From: Haloflavibacter putidus
Lineage (GTDB): Bacteria; Bacteroidota; Bacteroidia; Flavobacteriales; Flavobacteriaceae
NCBI RefSeq assembly: GCF_006546625.1
Contig: NZ_VIAR01000012.1
Span: 1 to 64,000, forward strand
Reading direction: 5' to 3'
DNA length: 64,000 nucleotides
Below the pieces are notes generated by a model. That model had not been told where the DNA came from and did not search any database. It was given only the letters and a program-made list of their open reading frames with translations. Below are positions 44,416-53,097 of this stretch, one piece after another; position 1 is the stretch's first letter, and each line of letters opens with the position of its first letter. A program made the translations under genes and the position numbers.

Positions 44416-46536
44416 ATGCAACGCAAAGACCTTCAAAATATAGATCTTAAAAAAGCTACTGCTCAATCCAAAACCAGCAGTACGTATACTACTACAGAAA
44501 AGATTAAAATTAAAAAAGTTTACAGTCCGGAAGACACAAAAAACCTTAAGCACCTCAACTTTGCTGCCGGCATTCCGCCCTATTTGCGCGGCCCCTACTC
44601 TACTATGTATGTTAGGAGACCTTGGACAATTAGGCAATATGCAGGTTTTTCTACCGCAGAAGAAAGTAATGCGTTTTACCGCCGCAATTTAGCTGCCGGA
44701 CAAAAAGGACTTTCGGTTGCTTTTGACTTACCAACACACCGAGGGTATGATAGTGATCACGACAGAGTGGTTGGCGATGTAGGTAAAGCCGGCGTTGCCA
44801 TAGACTCTGTAGAAGATATGAAGGTTTTATTTGATCAGATTCCTTTAGATAAAATGTCGGTTTCTATGACAATGAACGGCGCAGTTTTGCCCATTATGGC
44901 ATTTTATATTGTGGCGGCAGAAGAACAAGGCGTAAAACCGGAGCAGCTTTCGGGCACCATTCAAAACGATATTTTAAAAGAGTTTATGGTGCGTAATACC
45001 TATATCTATCCGCCAACGCCTTCGATGAAAATTATATCGGATATTTTTGAATATACTTCTAAAAATATGCCGCGGTTTAACAGCATTAGTATTTCGGGCT
45101 ACCACATGCAAGAAGCCGGTGCTACTTGCGATATTGAGCTGGCCTACACTTTGGCAGACGGCCTGGAATACATCCGTAAAGGTTTAGATGCCGGAATGGA
45201 TATAGATTCTTTTGCTCCGCGTCTTTCTTTCTTTTGGGCAATTGGTATGAACCACTTTATGGAAATTGCCAAAATGCGTGCCGGTAGAATGTTATGGGCA
45301 AAATTGGTAAAACAGTTTAACCCTAAAAATCCAAAATCTTTATCTTTACGAACACACTCGCAAACTAGTGGATGGAGCCTTACAGAACAAGATCCGTTTA
45401 ATAATGTAGCCAGAACTTGTATAGAAGCTGCCGCAGCTGCCTTTGGCGGAACGCAAAGTTTACATACCAACGCATTAGATGAAGCCATAGCTCTACCGTC
45501 TGACTTTTCTGCCAGAATTGCAAGAAACACCCAATTGTATTTACAAGATGAGACACAAATTACCAAAACAGTAGATCCGTGGGCTGGTAGTTATTATGTA
45601 GAAACCCTAACCAACGATATCGCAGAAAAGGCTTGGAAGTTAATTAAAGAAGTTGAAGAACTTGGCGGAATGACCAAAGCTATTGAAAAAGGCATTCCTA
45701 AAATGCGTATAGAAGAAGCCGCAGCCAGAAAACAAGCACTTATAGACAGCGAGCAAGATATTATTGTTGGTACCAACAAATACAGGCGAGAAAAAGAAGA
45801 CCCAATTGTTACCTTAGAAGTAGACAACCAAACCGTACGCAAGCAACAAATAGAGCGTTTAGAAAAATTACGAAAGGAACGTAAAGAAGAAAAAACACAA
45901 CAAGCGTTGGAAAAGCTTACAAAAGCAGCAAAAGAAAATAACGGTAATTTACTGGCATTAGCGGTTGATGCCGCGAGAGAAAGAGCAAGTATTGGAGAAA
46001 TTAGCAATGCTTTAGAAGAAGTTTACGGAAGACATAAAGCACAAGTAAAATCATTTAGTGGCGTGTATAGCAAAGAAATAAAAGACGATAAATCTTTCCA
46101 GAAAGCGCGGAAAATGGCCAATCAATTTGCAGAGCAAGATGGCAGAAGACCCCGCATAATGATTGCAAAAATGGGACAAGATGGTCACGACCGCGGAGCC
46201 AAAGTAGTAGCTACCGGTTATGCAGATGTTGGTTTTGATGTAGATATTGGGCCGTTATTTCAAACTCCGCAAGAAGCGGCAAAGCAAGCGGTAGAAAACG
46301 ATGTGCATATCTTGGGCGTTTCATCTTTAGCTGCTGGACATAAAACCTTAGTGCCACAAGTCTTAGAAGAATTAAAAAAGTTAGGTAGAGAAGACATTAT
46401 GGTTGTAGTTGGCGGTGTTATTCCTTCGGCAGATTATGACTTTTTGTTTGAGGCCGGCGCGGTTGCCGTTTTTGGTCCCGGTACAAAAATAAGCGATGCC
46501 GCTATACAAATTTTAGATATTTTGATAGAAGAATAA
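44416..46536 (+). CDS. scpA: Methylmalonyl-CoA mutase large (catalytic) subunit
   Basis: B12-dependent mutase of 706 residues. Residues about 25-540 form the substrate-binding TIM barrel ([20 protein letters not shown] and [12 protein letters not shown], the latter with active-site His/Tyr surroundings). The C-terminal about 570-700 domain binds adenosylcobalamin: [13 protein letters not shown] gives the DxHxxG motif whose His is the lower Co ligand, and [14 protein letters not shown] follows. With mutA it makes the alpha-beta enzyme. No cobalamin riboswitch was seen upstream. Symbols mutB and scpA are both used. Confidence 0.95.
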   Translation: MQRKDLQNIDLKKATAQSKTSSTYTTTEKIKIKKVYSPEDTKNLKHLNFAAGIPPYLRGPYSTMYVRRPWTIRQYAGFSTAEESNAFYRRNLAAGQKGLSVAFDLPTHRGYDSDHDRVVGDVGKAGVAIDSVEDMKVLFDQIPLDKMSVSMTMNGAVLPIMAFYIVAAEEQGVKPEQLSGTIQNDILKEFMVRNTYIYPPTPSMKIISDIFEYTSKNMPRFNSISISGYHMQEAGATCDIELAYTLADGLEYIRKGLDAGMDIDSFAPRLSFFWAIGMNHFMEIAKMRAGRMLWAKLVKQFNPKNPKSLSLRTHSQTSGWSLTEQDPFNNVARTCIEAAAAAFGGTQSLHTNALDEAIALPSDFSARIARNTQLYLQDETQITKTVDPWAGSYYVETLTNDIAEKAWKLIKEVEELGGMTKAIEKGIPKMRIEEAAARKQALIDSEQDIIVGTNKYRREKEDPIVTLEVDNQTVRKQQIERLEKLRKERKEEKTQQALEKLTKAAKENNGNLLALAVDAARERASIGEISNALEEVYGRHKAQVKSFSGVYSKEIKDDKSFQKARKMANQFAEQDGRRPRIMIAKMGQDGHDRGAKVVATGYADVGFDVDIGPLFQTPQEAAKQAVENDVHILGVSSLAAGHKTLVPQVLEELKKLGREDIMVVVGGVIPSADYDFLFEAGAVAVFGPGTKISDAAIQILDILIEE

Positions 46537-46606
46537 TTTTTGTAAACTTACTAAGCAAATTTAAATACCAAGTTTTTATACAGAACTTGGTCAAAAAATA
46601 ATTATC

Positions 46607-47350
46607 GTGCGGTCTAAATTACGCGACATTGTAGAAAATAACGCCAGTAAAAAAGGTAAAATATTTGATTATTTTATTCAGGCTTTAATTGTTCTATCAC
46701 TAGTTTCGTTTACAATAGAAACCTTACCCGGCAACTCAGCCGAACTAAAAATTCTTTTAAAAAGCTTTGAATATTTTTGTGTAATCGTATTTTCTATAGA
46801 ATATCTTTTACGTATTTATGTAGCTAGAAATCCGTTTAAATATATTTTTAGTTTTTACGGTTTGGTAGACTTTATCGCTATTTTTCCGTTTTATTTAAAC
46901 ACGTTTTACGATTTTAGAGCGTTACGAGCCTTTAGAATATTCCGGGTTTTTAGAGCTTTAAAGTTAGTGCGGTATAACAAAGCCTTAAACCGTTTTAATT
47001 TGGCAGCCAAAATAGTTAAAGAAGAAGTGATACTTTTTTTATTGGTAACCTTTATTTTTATTTTTCTCTCCTCGGCAGGAATTTATTTTTTTGAACATAA
47101 AGCCCAACCAGAAAATTTTTCTTCTATTTTACATAGTGGTTGGTGGGCAATTGTTACTTTAACCACCGTAGGTTATGGCGATGTTTATCCCATAACCGTG
47201 GGCGGAAAAGTATTTACATTTTTTATTTTACTTATTGGTGTAGGAATTGTAACCATTCCCGCAGGCCTAGTAGCAAGTGCTTTGTCTAAAGCGCGGGAAG
47301 TAGAAGACCAAGCTAGAAAAAACAAACAAGAAGCTGCTAAAAAATCTTAA
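46607..47350 (+). CDS. Voltage-gated-type potassium channel / ion transporter
   Basis: Protein of 247 residues with six hydrophobic segments, a full S1-S6 channel. The S4 region is Arg-rich and regularly spaced (RALRAFRIFRVFRALKLVRY), a typical voltage sensor; the pore holds the K+ selectivity filter TVGYGD. A charged helix (about 225-247) ends the protein. I see no upstream ATG in frame, so translation seems to start at GTG 46607; an 8-bp inverted repeat (46568-46591) lies before it. Convergent with the SCO gene. Confidence 0.85.
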   Translation: MRSKLRDIVENNASKKGKIFDYFIQALIVLSLVSFTIETLPGNSAELKILLKSFEYFCVIVFSIEYLLRIYVARNPFKYIFSFYGLVDFIAIFPFYLNTFYDFRALRAFRIFRVFRALKLVRYNKALNRFNLAAKIVKEEVILFLLVTFIFIFLSSAGIYFFEHKAQPENFSSILHSGWWAIVTLTTVGYGDVYPITVGGKVFTFFILLIGVGIVTIPAGLVASALSKAREVEDQARKNKQEAAKKS

Positions 47351-47363
47351 GCTGCAGCTTTTA

Positions 47364-47984
47364 TTAGTTAGCTAAATCTTCAATTGCTTTTACGGTTTTA
47401 GAATCGTCTTCTCCCAAACCTTCTTTTTGGTGTTGCATAACGCCTTGTTGGTCAAACACACTAATAATATTAGAGTGCGAAAAGTCTATAGGCGAAATAC
47501 TTTTGTAACTTACGGCCAAAACTGCAGCAAACTCACGAGTGTCTTCTTTTGTACCGCGTAGAAATATATACTCATCGCTATCCATTTCGTTTTCTTTCGC
47601 AAAAGCTTTAAGACGCTCTGGCGTATCTGTTTTTGGATCTATACTTACAAAAACATATTTGGTGTTTTGGTTGGCTTCGTCAGATACTTTTTTATGAATA
47701 TTACGCATATCTGCTACCAACCGGGGGCAAGCGGCTTTGCAGGATGTGTAAATCATAACCATTACCAAAACATCTCCTTTTAAATCTTCCAGCTGTATTT
47801 CTTCCCCATTTTGGTTTGTCCAAGCCGTAGGCAAGTTATAAATAGATAAACCGGGTAACTCGTCTGTGTTTTCTTCTACTTCAGGTTTTGGCGTGGTGTT
47901 CTCAGAAACATCTTTTTCTCCTTCGCTTTTACACGCAAATAGACTTAATAAAAGAACAATTAGTAAATAATTATAAGTTTTCAT
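47364..47984 (-). CDS. SCO1/SenC family copper-binding lipoprotein
   Basis: Thioredoxin-fold protein of 206 residues. The start at 47984 gives a lipoprotein signal LLIVLLLSLFAC; a longer reading would lack one and overlap the upstream gene more. The copper site appears as MIYTSCKAACPRLVADM (CxxxC) with the distal His in DFSHSNIISVF. SCO proteins deliver or keep reduced copper for CuA or other copper enzymes. It is the third gene after nirK and overlaps the SUMF1-like gene by 14 bp, so it probably helps mature the copper nitrite reductase. Confidence 0.87.
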   Translation of the reverse strand: MKTYNYLLIVLLLSLFACKSEGEKDVSENTTPKPEVEENTDELPGLSIYNLPTAWTNQNGEEIQLEDLKGDVLVMVMIYTSCKAACPRLVADMRNIHKKVSDEANQNTKYVFVSIDPKTDTPERLKAFAKENEMDSDEYIFLRGTKEDTREFAAVLAVSYKSISPIDFSHSNIISVFDQQGVMQHQKEGLGEDDSKTVKAIEDLAN

Positions 47985-48768
47985 TTTTTTCTTCTGTTGA
48001 TTTGTTAATCGTTTCTGCACATCTAAATCCTAAGGTTCGCATAGCATAATTTGCTTTTATGCTTCCGCGGAAAGCGTAACGCATAAAGGCCGCATAATTC
48101 ATTAAATCTGAAGAGCCGATGGCTGCACTACCGCAAAAAAGGTTGTTATCTTCATCTACATCTCGCCGAGATTCTCCAGAGATTAAAACCGAATTAAAGT
48201 CTGAGGTCCACTCCCATACTAAACCGTGCATATCGTAAACACCCCAATAGTTTTTGAACGTACTGCCTATCTCGTTATTAAACGTAGCGGGTTTTTCGTA
48301 CCAGCTTAAAATAAACTCGTTATAGGCATCTTTTATGCGGGCATCTGGCGTATTTTGATCTGCCATAGCCACATATTCCCATTCGTCTAAAGTTGGTAAA
48401 CGTTTACCTTGGCACTCGCAATATTTTTTTGCGGCAAAATAAGATACATTAGTAACCGGAGCGTTGGGTAGTTCTTCTTCTTTAAGCTGCAAGTCATTTT
48501 TCCAGTGTCTAAGGTAATTAGAGTCTGCAAATAAAGCTTTTACATTAGATTTTCTCCACTCCGGATACTCTTCTACAAAGGCTTTAAAATCTGCATTGGT
48601 AACCGGATAAACATCTATTGCGAACCGCTCTACATCTACTTGAACGGAGTCTCTTCCGTAAAGCGGAACGTAACTACCTTTTTCTATAACAGCCATGCTT
48701 TCCTTTTGAGCATGTGCCAAAAATGAAACAATTAAAACCAAACACCCTACTGCATTCTTGAAAAACAT
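47971..48768 (-). CDS. SUMF1/formylglycine-generating-enzyme-like protein linked to nirK
   Basis: Exported protein of 265 residues: signal peptide (about 1-20, LIVSFLAHAQ), then an FGE-sulfatase/SUMF1 fold (PF03781) with VYPVTNADFKAFVEE, GKRLPTLDEWEYVAMAD, DMHGLVWEWTSDF and the closing LGFRCAETI. The copper/catalytic Cys pair of true formylglycine enzymes is not clearly present. Position between nirK and an SCO gene, with overlap to the latter, suggests a part in nitrite reductase assembly or nitrosative stress; this is inferred from context only. Confidence 0.8.
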   Translation of the reverse strand: MFFKNAVGCLVLIVSFLAHAQKESMAVIEKGSYVPLYGRDSVQVDVERFAIDVYPVTNADFKAFVEEYPEWRKSNVKALFADSNYLRHWKNDLQLKEEELPNAPVTNVSYFAAKKYCECQGKRLPTLDEWEYVAMADQNTPDARIKDAYNEFILSWYEKPATFNNEIGSTFKNYWGVYDMHGLVWEWTSDFNSVLISGESRRDVDEDNNLFCGSAAIGSSDLMNYAAFMRYAFRGSIKANYAMRTLGFRCAETINKSTEEKNENL

Positions 48769-48818
48769 GGCTTTTATAATTTATAGTTATTACTTTATTT
48801 ACTTACTACTTTAATTTA

Positions 48819-50288
48819 TTATTTACGACGAGCTTTTACCATTTCTTCGGTAACCTCTGTTCCGTTGTTATCCCAGTTGTTATAAACATAGGTTAATACA
48901 GCTGCTGCTTCTCTATCGCTCAAGTTTTGAGCAGTCATCACACTGTTATAGGTGTCGCCATTAACGGTAATCTCACCAGTTTTACCGTGCAATACAATAT
49001 CTATAGCACGATTCACATCGGCATTTAAATAATCTGCATTAGCCAAAGGAGGGAAAGCATTAGGTATACCTTGTCCTTCTGACTGGTGGCAAGCAAAACA
49101 CGTTCTTCCGTAAACGGTTTTTCCTAATTCTAATTTCTGGTCTAACGATAATACCTTAGGTGGCTTAGATCTTTCTACCGCTTCTTCGTCTACCGGCATT
49201 TCTTGAATAGAACCACCTTCTGGTAAATAAACTCCTTCTTGAATAGTACCAGCATAAACTTTTTCGTTATCTCTTCCGGTTGCTTCTATTTGGGCCAATG
49301 CTCCTTTATTAAAGGCTCTAAATATGGAGTGATCTACCAAAATATATTCTCCTGGAGCATCTATTTTAAATTCTACAATTGCTGCTCCTCCGGCAGGAAT
49401 TAAAGTAGTTTGAACATTTTCATTTATTGCGCTACCTCCTTCAATATGTACTTTGTCAAAGATTTCGCCAATAACGTGGAAACTGGAAACCAAATTAGGC
49501 CCACCATTACCAACATATAATCGAACGGTTTCGCCAACCTTTGCCGGTAACGCATTTTCTCCGGTCATAGCGCCAACTTTCCCGTTAAATACTACATAAT
49601 CTGCATCTTCCTCAATTGCTTTTTTCATATCAAAAGCTTGCAATCCTGGTTCTCCAAAATCTCCTTTTGTATAAAAATCTCCTTGCATAATATAGTATTC
49701 CCTATCTACAGGCTCTAAACCTTCTTCTGGTTCTACCAAAATTAAACCGTACATACCGTTTGCTATGTGCATTCCAACAGGCGCAGTTGCACAATGGTAA
49801 ACGTAAAGACCGGGATTAAGTACTTTAAAAGAGAAAACAATTTCGTGTCCCGGAGCTACAAAAGAAGAAACTGCGCCACCACCCGGACCGTTTACCGCGT
49901 GTAAATCTATATTGTGTGGTAATTTATTATCTGGGTGATTTTTTAAGTGAAATTCTATCTCATCTCCAATTTTAGTTCTAATAAAACTACCGGGAACAGT
50001 GCCATCAAACGTCCAATATACATATTCTACTCCGTCTGTCATTGTGCCGGTTTCTTCCAAAATTTCCATATCCACGACCAAACGTTTTGCTTTCCTATCT
50101 GCCGTTGGTTTTGGTACATTTGGTGGAGCAGTTAATTCTGCCTGCATTTCTAAATCTACTTTTATGTCTTCTGGATTTGTATAAGACTTATCATTGGATT
50201 TATCCGATTTACAAGCTACTGTAAATGCGATAAAAGAAAAAAGCATAATAGCTTTAAAAGGTGTGCTGAAAATTTTTGGTGTGCCCAT
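48819..50288 (-). CDS. nirK: Copper-containing nitrite reductase with C-terminal cytochrome c domain
   Basis: Lipoprotein of 489 residues (lipobox IAFTVAC); ATG at 50288 preferred to a TTG three codons earlier. Two cupredoxin domains: type-2 copper His in HNIDLHAVNGPGGG, type-1 copper ligands in YHCATAPVGMHIANGMYG, and a second type-2 His in the VDHSIFRAF region. Residues about 385-489 are a fused cytochrome c with GRTCFACHQSEG (CxxCH) and the distal Met likely in SVMTAQNL. The enzyme reduces nitrite to NO in the periplasm, and the haem domain should feed electrons to the copper centre. Heads an operon with the SUMF1-like and SCO genes; no other denitrification genes are in the window. Confidence 0.94.
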   Translation of the reverse strand: MGTPKIFSTPFKAIMLFSFIAFTVACKSDKSNDKSYTNPEDIKVDLEMQAELTAPPNVPKPTADRKAKRLVVDMEILEETGTMTDGVEYVYWTFDGTVPGSFIRTKIGDEIEFHLKNHPDNKLPHNIDLHAVNGPGGGAVSSFVAPGHEIVFSFKVLNPGLYVYHCATAPVGMHIANGMYGLILVEPEEGLEPVDREYYIMQGDFYTKGDFGEPGLQAFDMKKAIEEDADYVVFNGKVGAMTGENALPAKVGETVRLYVGNGGPNLVSSFHVIGEIFDKVHIEGGSAINENVQTTLIPAGGAAIVEFKIDAPGEYILVDHSIFRAFNKGALAQIEATGRDNEKVYAGTIQEGVYLPEGGSIQEMPVDEEAVERSKPPKVLSLDQKLELGKTVYGRTCFACHQSEGQGIPNAFPPLANADYLNADVNRAIDIVLHGKTGEITVNGDTYNSVMTAQNLSDREAAAVLTYVYNNWDNNGTEVTEEMVKARRK

Positions 50289-50324
50289 ATTTAACAATTT
50301 ATTGGTTAATTTAAAATACTAGTA

Positions 50325-50366
50325 CAAATATAATAGGACAATATTGTCTGAATTATGAGGATTGTC
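50325..50366 (-). promoter_or_regulatory. nirK promoter with a palindromic operator candidate
   Basis: On the minus strand TATATTTG (50332-50325) fits the -7 box, 37 bp before the nirK ATG. Just upstream lies the 12-bp perfect palindrome GACAATATTGTC (50337-50348), and a second ATTGTC half-site is at 50361-50366, 18 bp from the first. The palindrome fills the space between -7 and -33, where a bound regulator would block RNA polymerase. No good -33 TTG is present. The regulator is unknown; an NO- or oxygen-responsive one is plausible. Confidence 0.6.
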
Positions 50367-50461
50367 ATATATGCTACATTTAATAACATTTTTTGATAGT
50401 AACTTACCTTCTCAAAATCCGTCGTTTTTAAAACAAAAATCCTACCTTTACTTTCAAAAAA

Positions 50462-51343
50462 ATGGAATATACAAAATCTTTATTGCAAAACAATGCCCTA
50501 AAATCTAAAAACATCGTGGTAACCGGGGGTGGTAGCGGCTTAGGCAAGGCTATGACGCGGTATTTTTTAGAATTAGGAGCCAAGGTGGTAATTACCTCTC
50601 GCAATTTAGAAAAATTGCAAAAAGCGGCTAAAGAACTAGAAGAAGCTACCGGCGGAAAATGTTTTCCCATTGCTTGTGACGTTAGAAATTACGACGAAGT
50701 TGAAAAAATGCGTGATCAAGCAATAGAGCAAATGGGTAGTGTAGATGTTTTATTGAATAATGCTGCGGGTAATTTTATTTTTCCCACAGAAAGACTATCG
50801 GCTAATGCTTTTGATACAATTATAGATATTGTTTTAAAAGGCAGTAAGAATTGCACCTTGGCATTTGGCAAACATTGGATAGACCAGAAAGAAGAAAACA
50901 AAACTGTGTTAAACATTGTAACCACCTATGCTTGGACGGGTTCTGCTTATGTAGTGCCTTCTGCCACAGCAAAAGCCGGGGTTTTGGCTTTAACCAGAAG
51001 TTTAGCGGTAGAATGGGCAAAATACGGGATACGTTTTAATGCTATTGCACCAGGGCCATTTCCTACCAAAGGCGCTTGGGATAGACTTTTACCGGGAGAT
51101 TTAAAAGATAAATTTGATTTGGCCAAAAAAGTTCCGTTACAACGGGTGGGAGAACACCAAGAACTGGCCAACTTAGCAGCCTATTTAATTTCTGACTTTG
51201 CCGCTTATATTAACGGAGAAGTAATTACCATAGACGGCGGCGAATGGTTAAAAGGCGCCGGACAGTTTAATATGCTCGAAGATTTACCAGAAGAAATGTG
51301 GGATGAGCTGGAAGAAATGGTTAAAAATAGAAGAAAAAAATAA
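50462..51343 (+). CDS. SDR family oxidoreductase, 2,4-dienoyl-CoA reductase-like
   Basis: Short-chain dehydrogenase of 293 residues. NADPH-binding VTGGGSGLGKAMTRYF sits near residue 20, then NNAAGNF. At the usual YxxxK site the sequence is VVPSATAKAG, with Ser in place of Tyr before the Lys. This matches the DECR1 form (VVPSASAKAG in mitochondrial 2,4-dienoyl-CoA reductase), as does AIAPGPFPTKGAW. The enzyme would reduce the 2,4-double bonds of polyunsaturated acyl-CoA in beta-oxidation. Divergent from nirK, with its own promoter likely. Confidence 0.82.
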   Translation: MEYTKSLLQNNALKSKNIVVTGGGSGLGKAMTRYFLELGAKVVITSRNLEKLQKAAKELEEATGGKCFPIACDVRNYDEVEKMRDQAIEQMGSVDVLLNNAAGNFIFPTERLSANAFDTIIDIVLKGSKNCTLAFGKHWIDQKEENKTVLNIVTTYAWTGSAYVVPSATAKAGVLALTRSLAVEWAKYGIRFNAIAPGPFPTKGAWDRLLPGDLKDKFDLAKKVPLQRVGEHQELANLAAYLISDFAAYINGEVITIDGGEWLKGAGQFNMLEDLPEEMWDELEEMVKNRRKK

Positions 51344-51364
51344 GTTGATAAAGCTGTTGATAAA
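51344..51364. repeat. Two direct repeats GTTGATAAA upstream of parA
   Basis: GTTGATAAA occurs at 51344-51352 and 51356-51364 with a 12-bp period, in the 81-bp gap before parA. The complement contains TTATCAAC(A/T), one mismatch from a DnaA box. They might be ParA or DnaA sites; no parS palindrome was found in the region. Confidence 0.35.
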
Positions 51365-51424
51365 TTGGGTTTTCAATTGGAATAATTAATTGTATTTTTA
51401 CTCTCAAAAATTTAATCAAGCTTA

Positions 51425-52189
51425 ATGGGTAAAATCATTGCAATTGCTAATCAAAAAGGGGGGGTAGGAAAAACAACTACTTCCGTAAACCTGGCCGCAT
51501 CCTTAGGGGTTTTAGAAAAGAAAGTTTTATTAATAGACGCAGATCCGCAGGCCAATGCAACGTCCGGGTTGGGAATTGATGTGGAAAATGTAGAATTTGG
51601 CACCTACCAATTACTGGAGCATACCCAAAAAGCAAAAGACGCTATTCTCTCTACAAATTCTCCCAATGTAGATATAATTCCTGCACATATAGATTTGGTA
51701 GCCATAGAAATTGAGTTGGTAGACCAAGATAAACGCGAGTCTATGTTGCGCAATGCTGTACAAGAATTAAGAGATTTGTACGATTATATTTTGATAGATT
51801 GCGCGCCGTCTTTAGGTTTGCTTACCTTAAATGCACTTACTGCCGCAGACTCGGTTGTAATACCTATACAATGCGAATATTTTGCGTTAGAAGGTTTAGG
51901 AAAACTTTTAAATACCATTAAAAGTGTGCAAAAGTTACATAACCAAAAATTAAATATAGAAGGTTTGTTGCTTACGATGTACGACTCTAGGTTACGCCTT
52001 TCTAACCAAGTAGTAGACGAAGTTAAAAAACACTTTGACCAAATGGTTTTTGAAACCATTATACAACGTAATGTAAGGTTAAGCGAAGCGCCAAGTTATG
52101 GAGAAAGCATTATTAATTATGATGCAGCAAGTAGAGGAGCTAGCAATTATCTAAGTTTGGCAGAAGAAATTATCAAGAAAAATAAGTAG
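51425..52189 (+). CDS. parA: Chromosome-partitioning ATPase ParA/Soj
   Basis: MinD/ParA-type ATPase of 254 residues. Deviant Walker A ANQKGGVGKTTTSVNLAA with both Lys residues, Walker A' region LIDADPQANATSGLG, and LIDCAPSLGLLTLNAL (Walker B). It drives origin segregation together with ParB by ATP-dependent DNA binding on the nucleoid. parB begins 5 bp after its stop, as in most bacteria with chromosomal par loci. Confidence 0.94.
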   Translation: MGKIIAIANQKGGVGKTTTSVNLAASLGVLEKKVLLIDADPQANATSGLGIDVENVEFGTYQLLEHTQKAKDAILSTNSPNVDIIPAHIDLVAIEIELVDQDKRESMLRNAVQELRDLYDYILIDCAPSLGLLTLNALTAADSVVIPIQCEYFALEGLGKLLNTIKSVQKLHNQKLNIEGLLLTMYDSRLRLSNQVVDEVKKHFDQMVFETIIQRNVRLSEAPSYGESIINYDAASRGASNYLSLAEEIIKKNK

Positions 52190-52194
52190 GAATT

Positions 52195-53097
52195 ATGGCG
52201 AAGGCAACAAAAAAACAAGCATTGGGTCGCGGATTATCGGCTTTACTGAAAGATCCCGACAACGACATACAATCTGCCAAAGATAAAAACGCCGATAAAG
52301 TAGTAGGCAATATTGTAGAACTAGAAATTGAAGCAATAGAAGTTAATCCGTTTCAGCCGCGTACCAGTTTTAATGAAGAAGCTTTACAAGAACTAGCTTC
52401 GTCTATAAAAGAACTTGGCGTTATACAACCAATTACCGTACGGAAAATAGATTTTAACAAGTATCAATTAGTATCGGGAGAGCGGCGTTACCGCGCTTCT
52501 AAGTTGGTTGGCCTTAAAACTATTCCGGCTTATATTCGTATTGCTAACGACCAAGAATCGTTAGAAATGGCTTTGGTAGAAAACATTCAGCGCCAAGATT
52601 TAGACCCTATAGAAATTGCTTTATCGTACCAACGCTTGTTAGACGAAATAGATTTGACCCAAGAACAAATGAGCGAACGTATAGGCAAAAATCGCTCTAC
52701 AATTGCTAATTATTTAAGACTTTTAAAACTAGACCCCATCATACAAACCGGTATGCGAGATGGATTTTTAAGTATGGGTCACGGTCGTGCACTTATTAAT
52801 ATAGAAAATTTAAAAGATCAACTTAACGTTTACGAAAAAGTTATTGCCAACGCACTTTCTGTTCGGGAAACCGAAAAACTAGTGCGCACTTTACAACAAA
52901 AAAAAGAGGCTCCTAAAAAAGAAACTTCTTCTACCAATACCAAAACTTTTAATAAAGCACAAAAAGATTTTTCTAAGTACTTTGGGGCCAAAGTAGATGT
53001 GAAAGTAAATAAAAAAGGAAATGGAAAAGTGATTATTCCGTTTTCTTCGGAAGAGGATTTTAGACGCTTAAAAAATTTGATTGAAGGTGAACAATAA
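52195..53097 (+). CDS. parB: Chromosome-partitioning protein ParB/Spo0J
   Basis: CTPase/DNA-binding protein of 300 residues. The N terminus ALGRGLSALL is the ParA-activating peptide; the ParB/sulfiredoxin nuclease-like domain (about 35-130) has VSGERRYRASKL and ALVENIQRQDLDPIE, which hold the CTP-binding GERR and ENIQR motifs; the HTH (about 145-200) reads MSERIGKNRSTIANYLRLL. A Lys-rich linker leads to the C-terminal dimer domain. It shares an operon with parA, and its last 11 bp overlap the DUF5683 gene. Confidence 0.94.
   Translation: MAKATKKQALGRGLSALLKDPDNDIQSAKDKNADKVVGNIVELEIEAIEVNPFQPRTSFNEEALQELASSIKELGVIQPITVRKIDFNKYQLVSGERRYRASKLVGLKTIPAYIRIANDQESLEMALVENIQRQDLDPIEIALSYQRLLDEIDLTQEQMSERIGKNRSTIANYLRLLKLDPIIQTGMRDGFLSMGHGRALINIENLKDQLNVYEKVIANALSVRETEKLVRTLQQKKEAPKKETSSTNTKTFNKAQKDFSKYFGAKVDVKVNKKGNGKVIIPFSSEEDFRRLKNLIEGEQ

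Noticed and set aside
46568-46591. 8-bp inverted repeat ACCAAGTT / AACTTGGT before the K+ channel gene
   Set aside because: There is no T-run on the plus strand, and the stem is short. It could be an operator, but nothing else supports it, so I do not list it as a terminator.
47349-47360. AAGCTGCAGCTT palindrome between the K+ channel and SCO genes as a terminator
   Set aside because: The stem is only 5 bp with a minimal loop and a weak T-run.
47985-48020. Upstream extended start of the SCO gene
   Set aside because: It adds 12 polar residues ahead of a clear lipoprotein signal sequence and deepens the overlap with the SUMF1-like gene.
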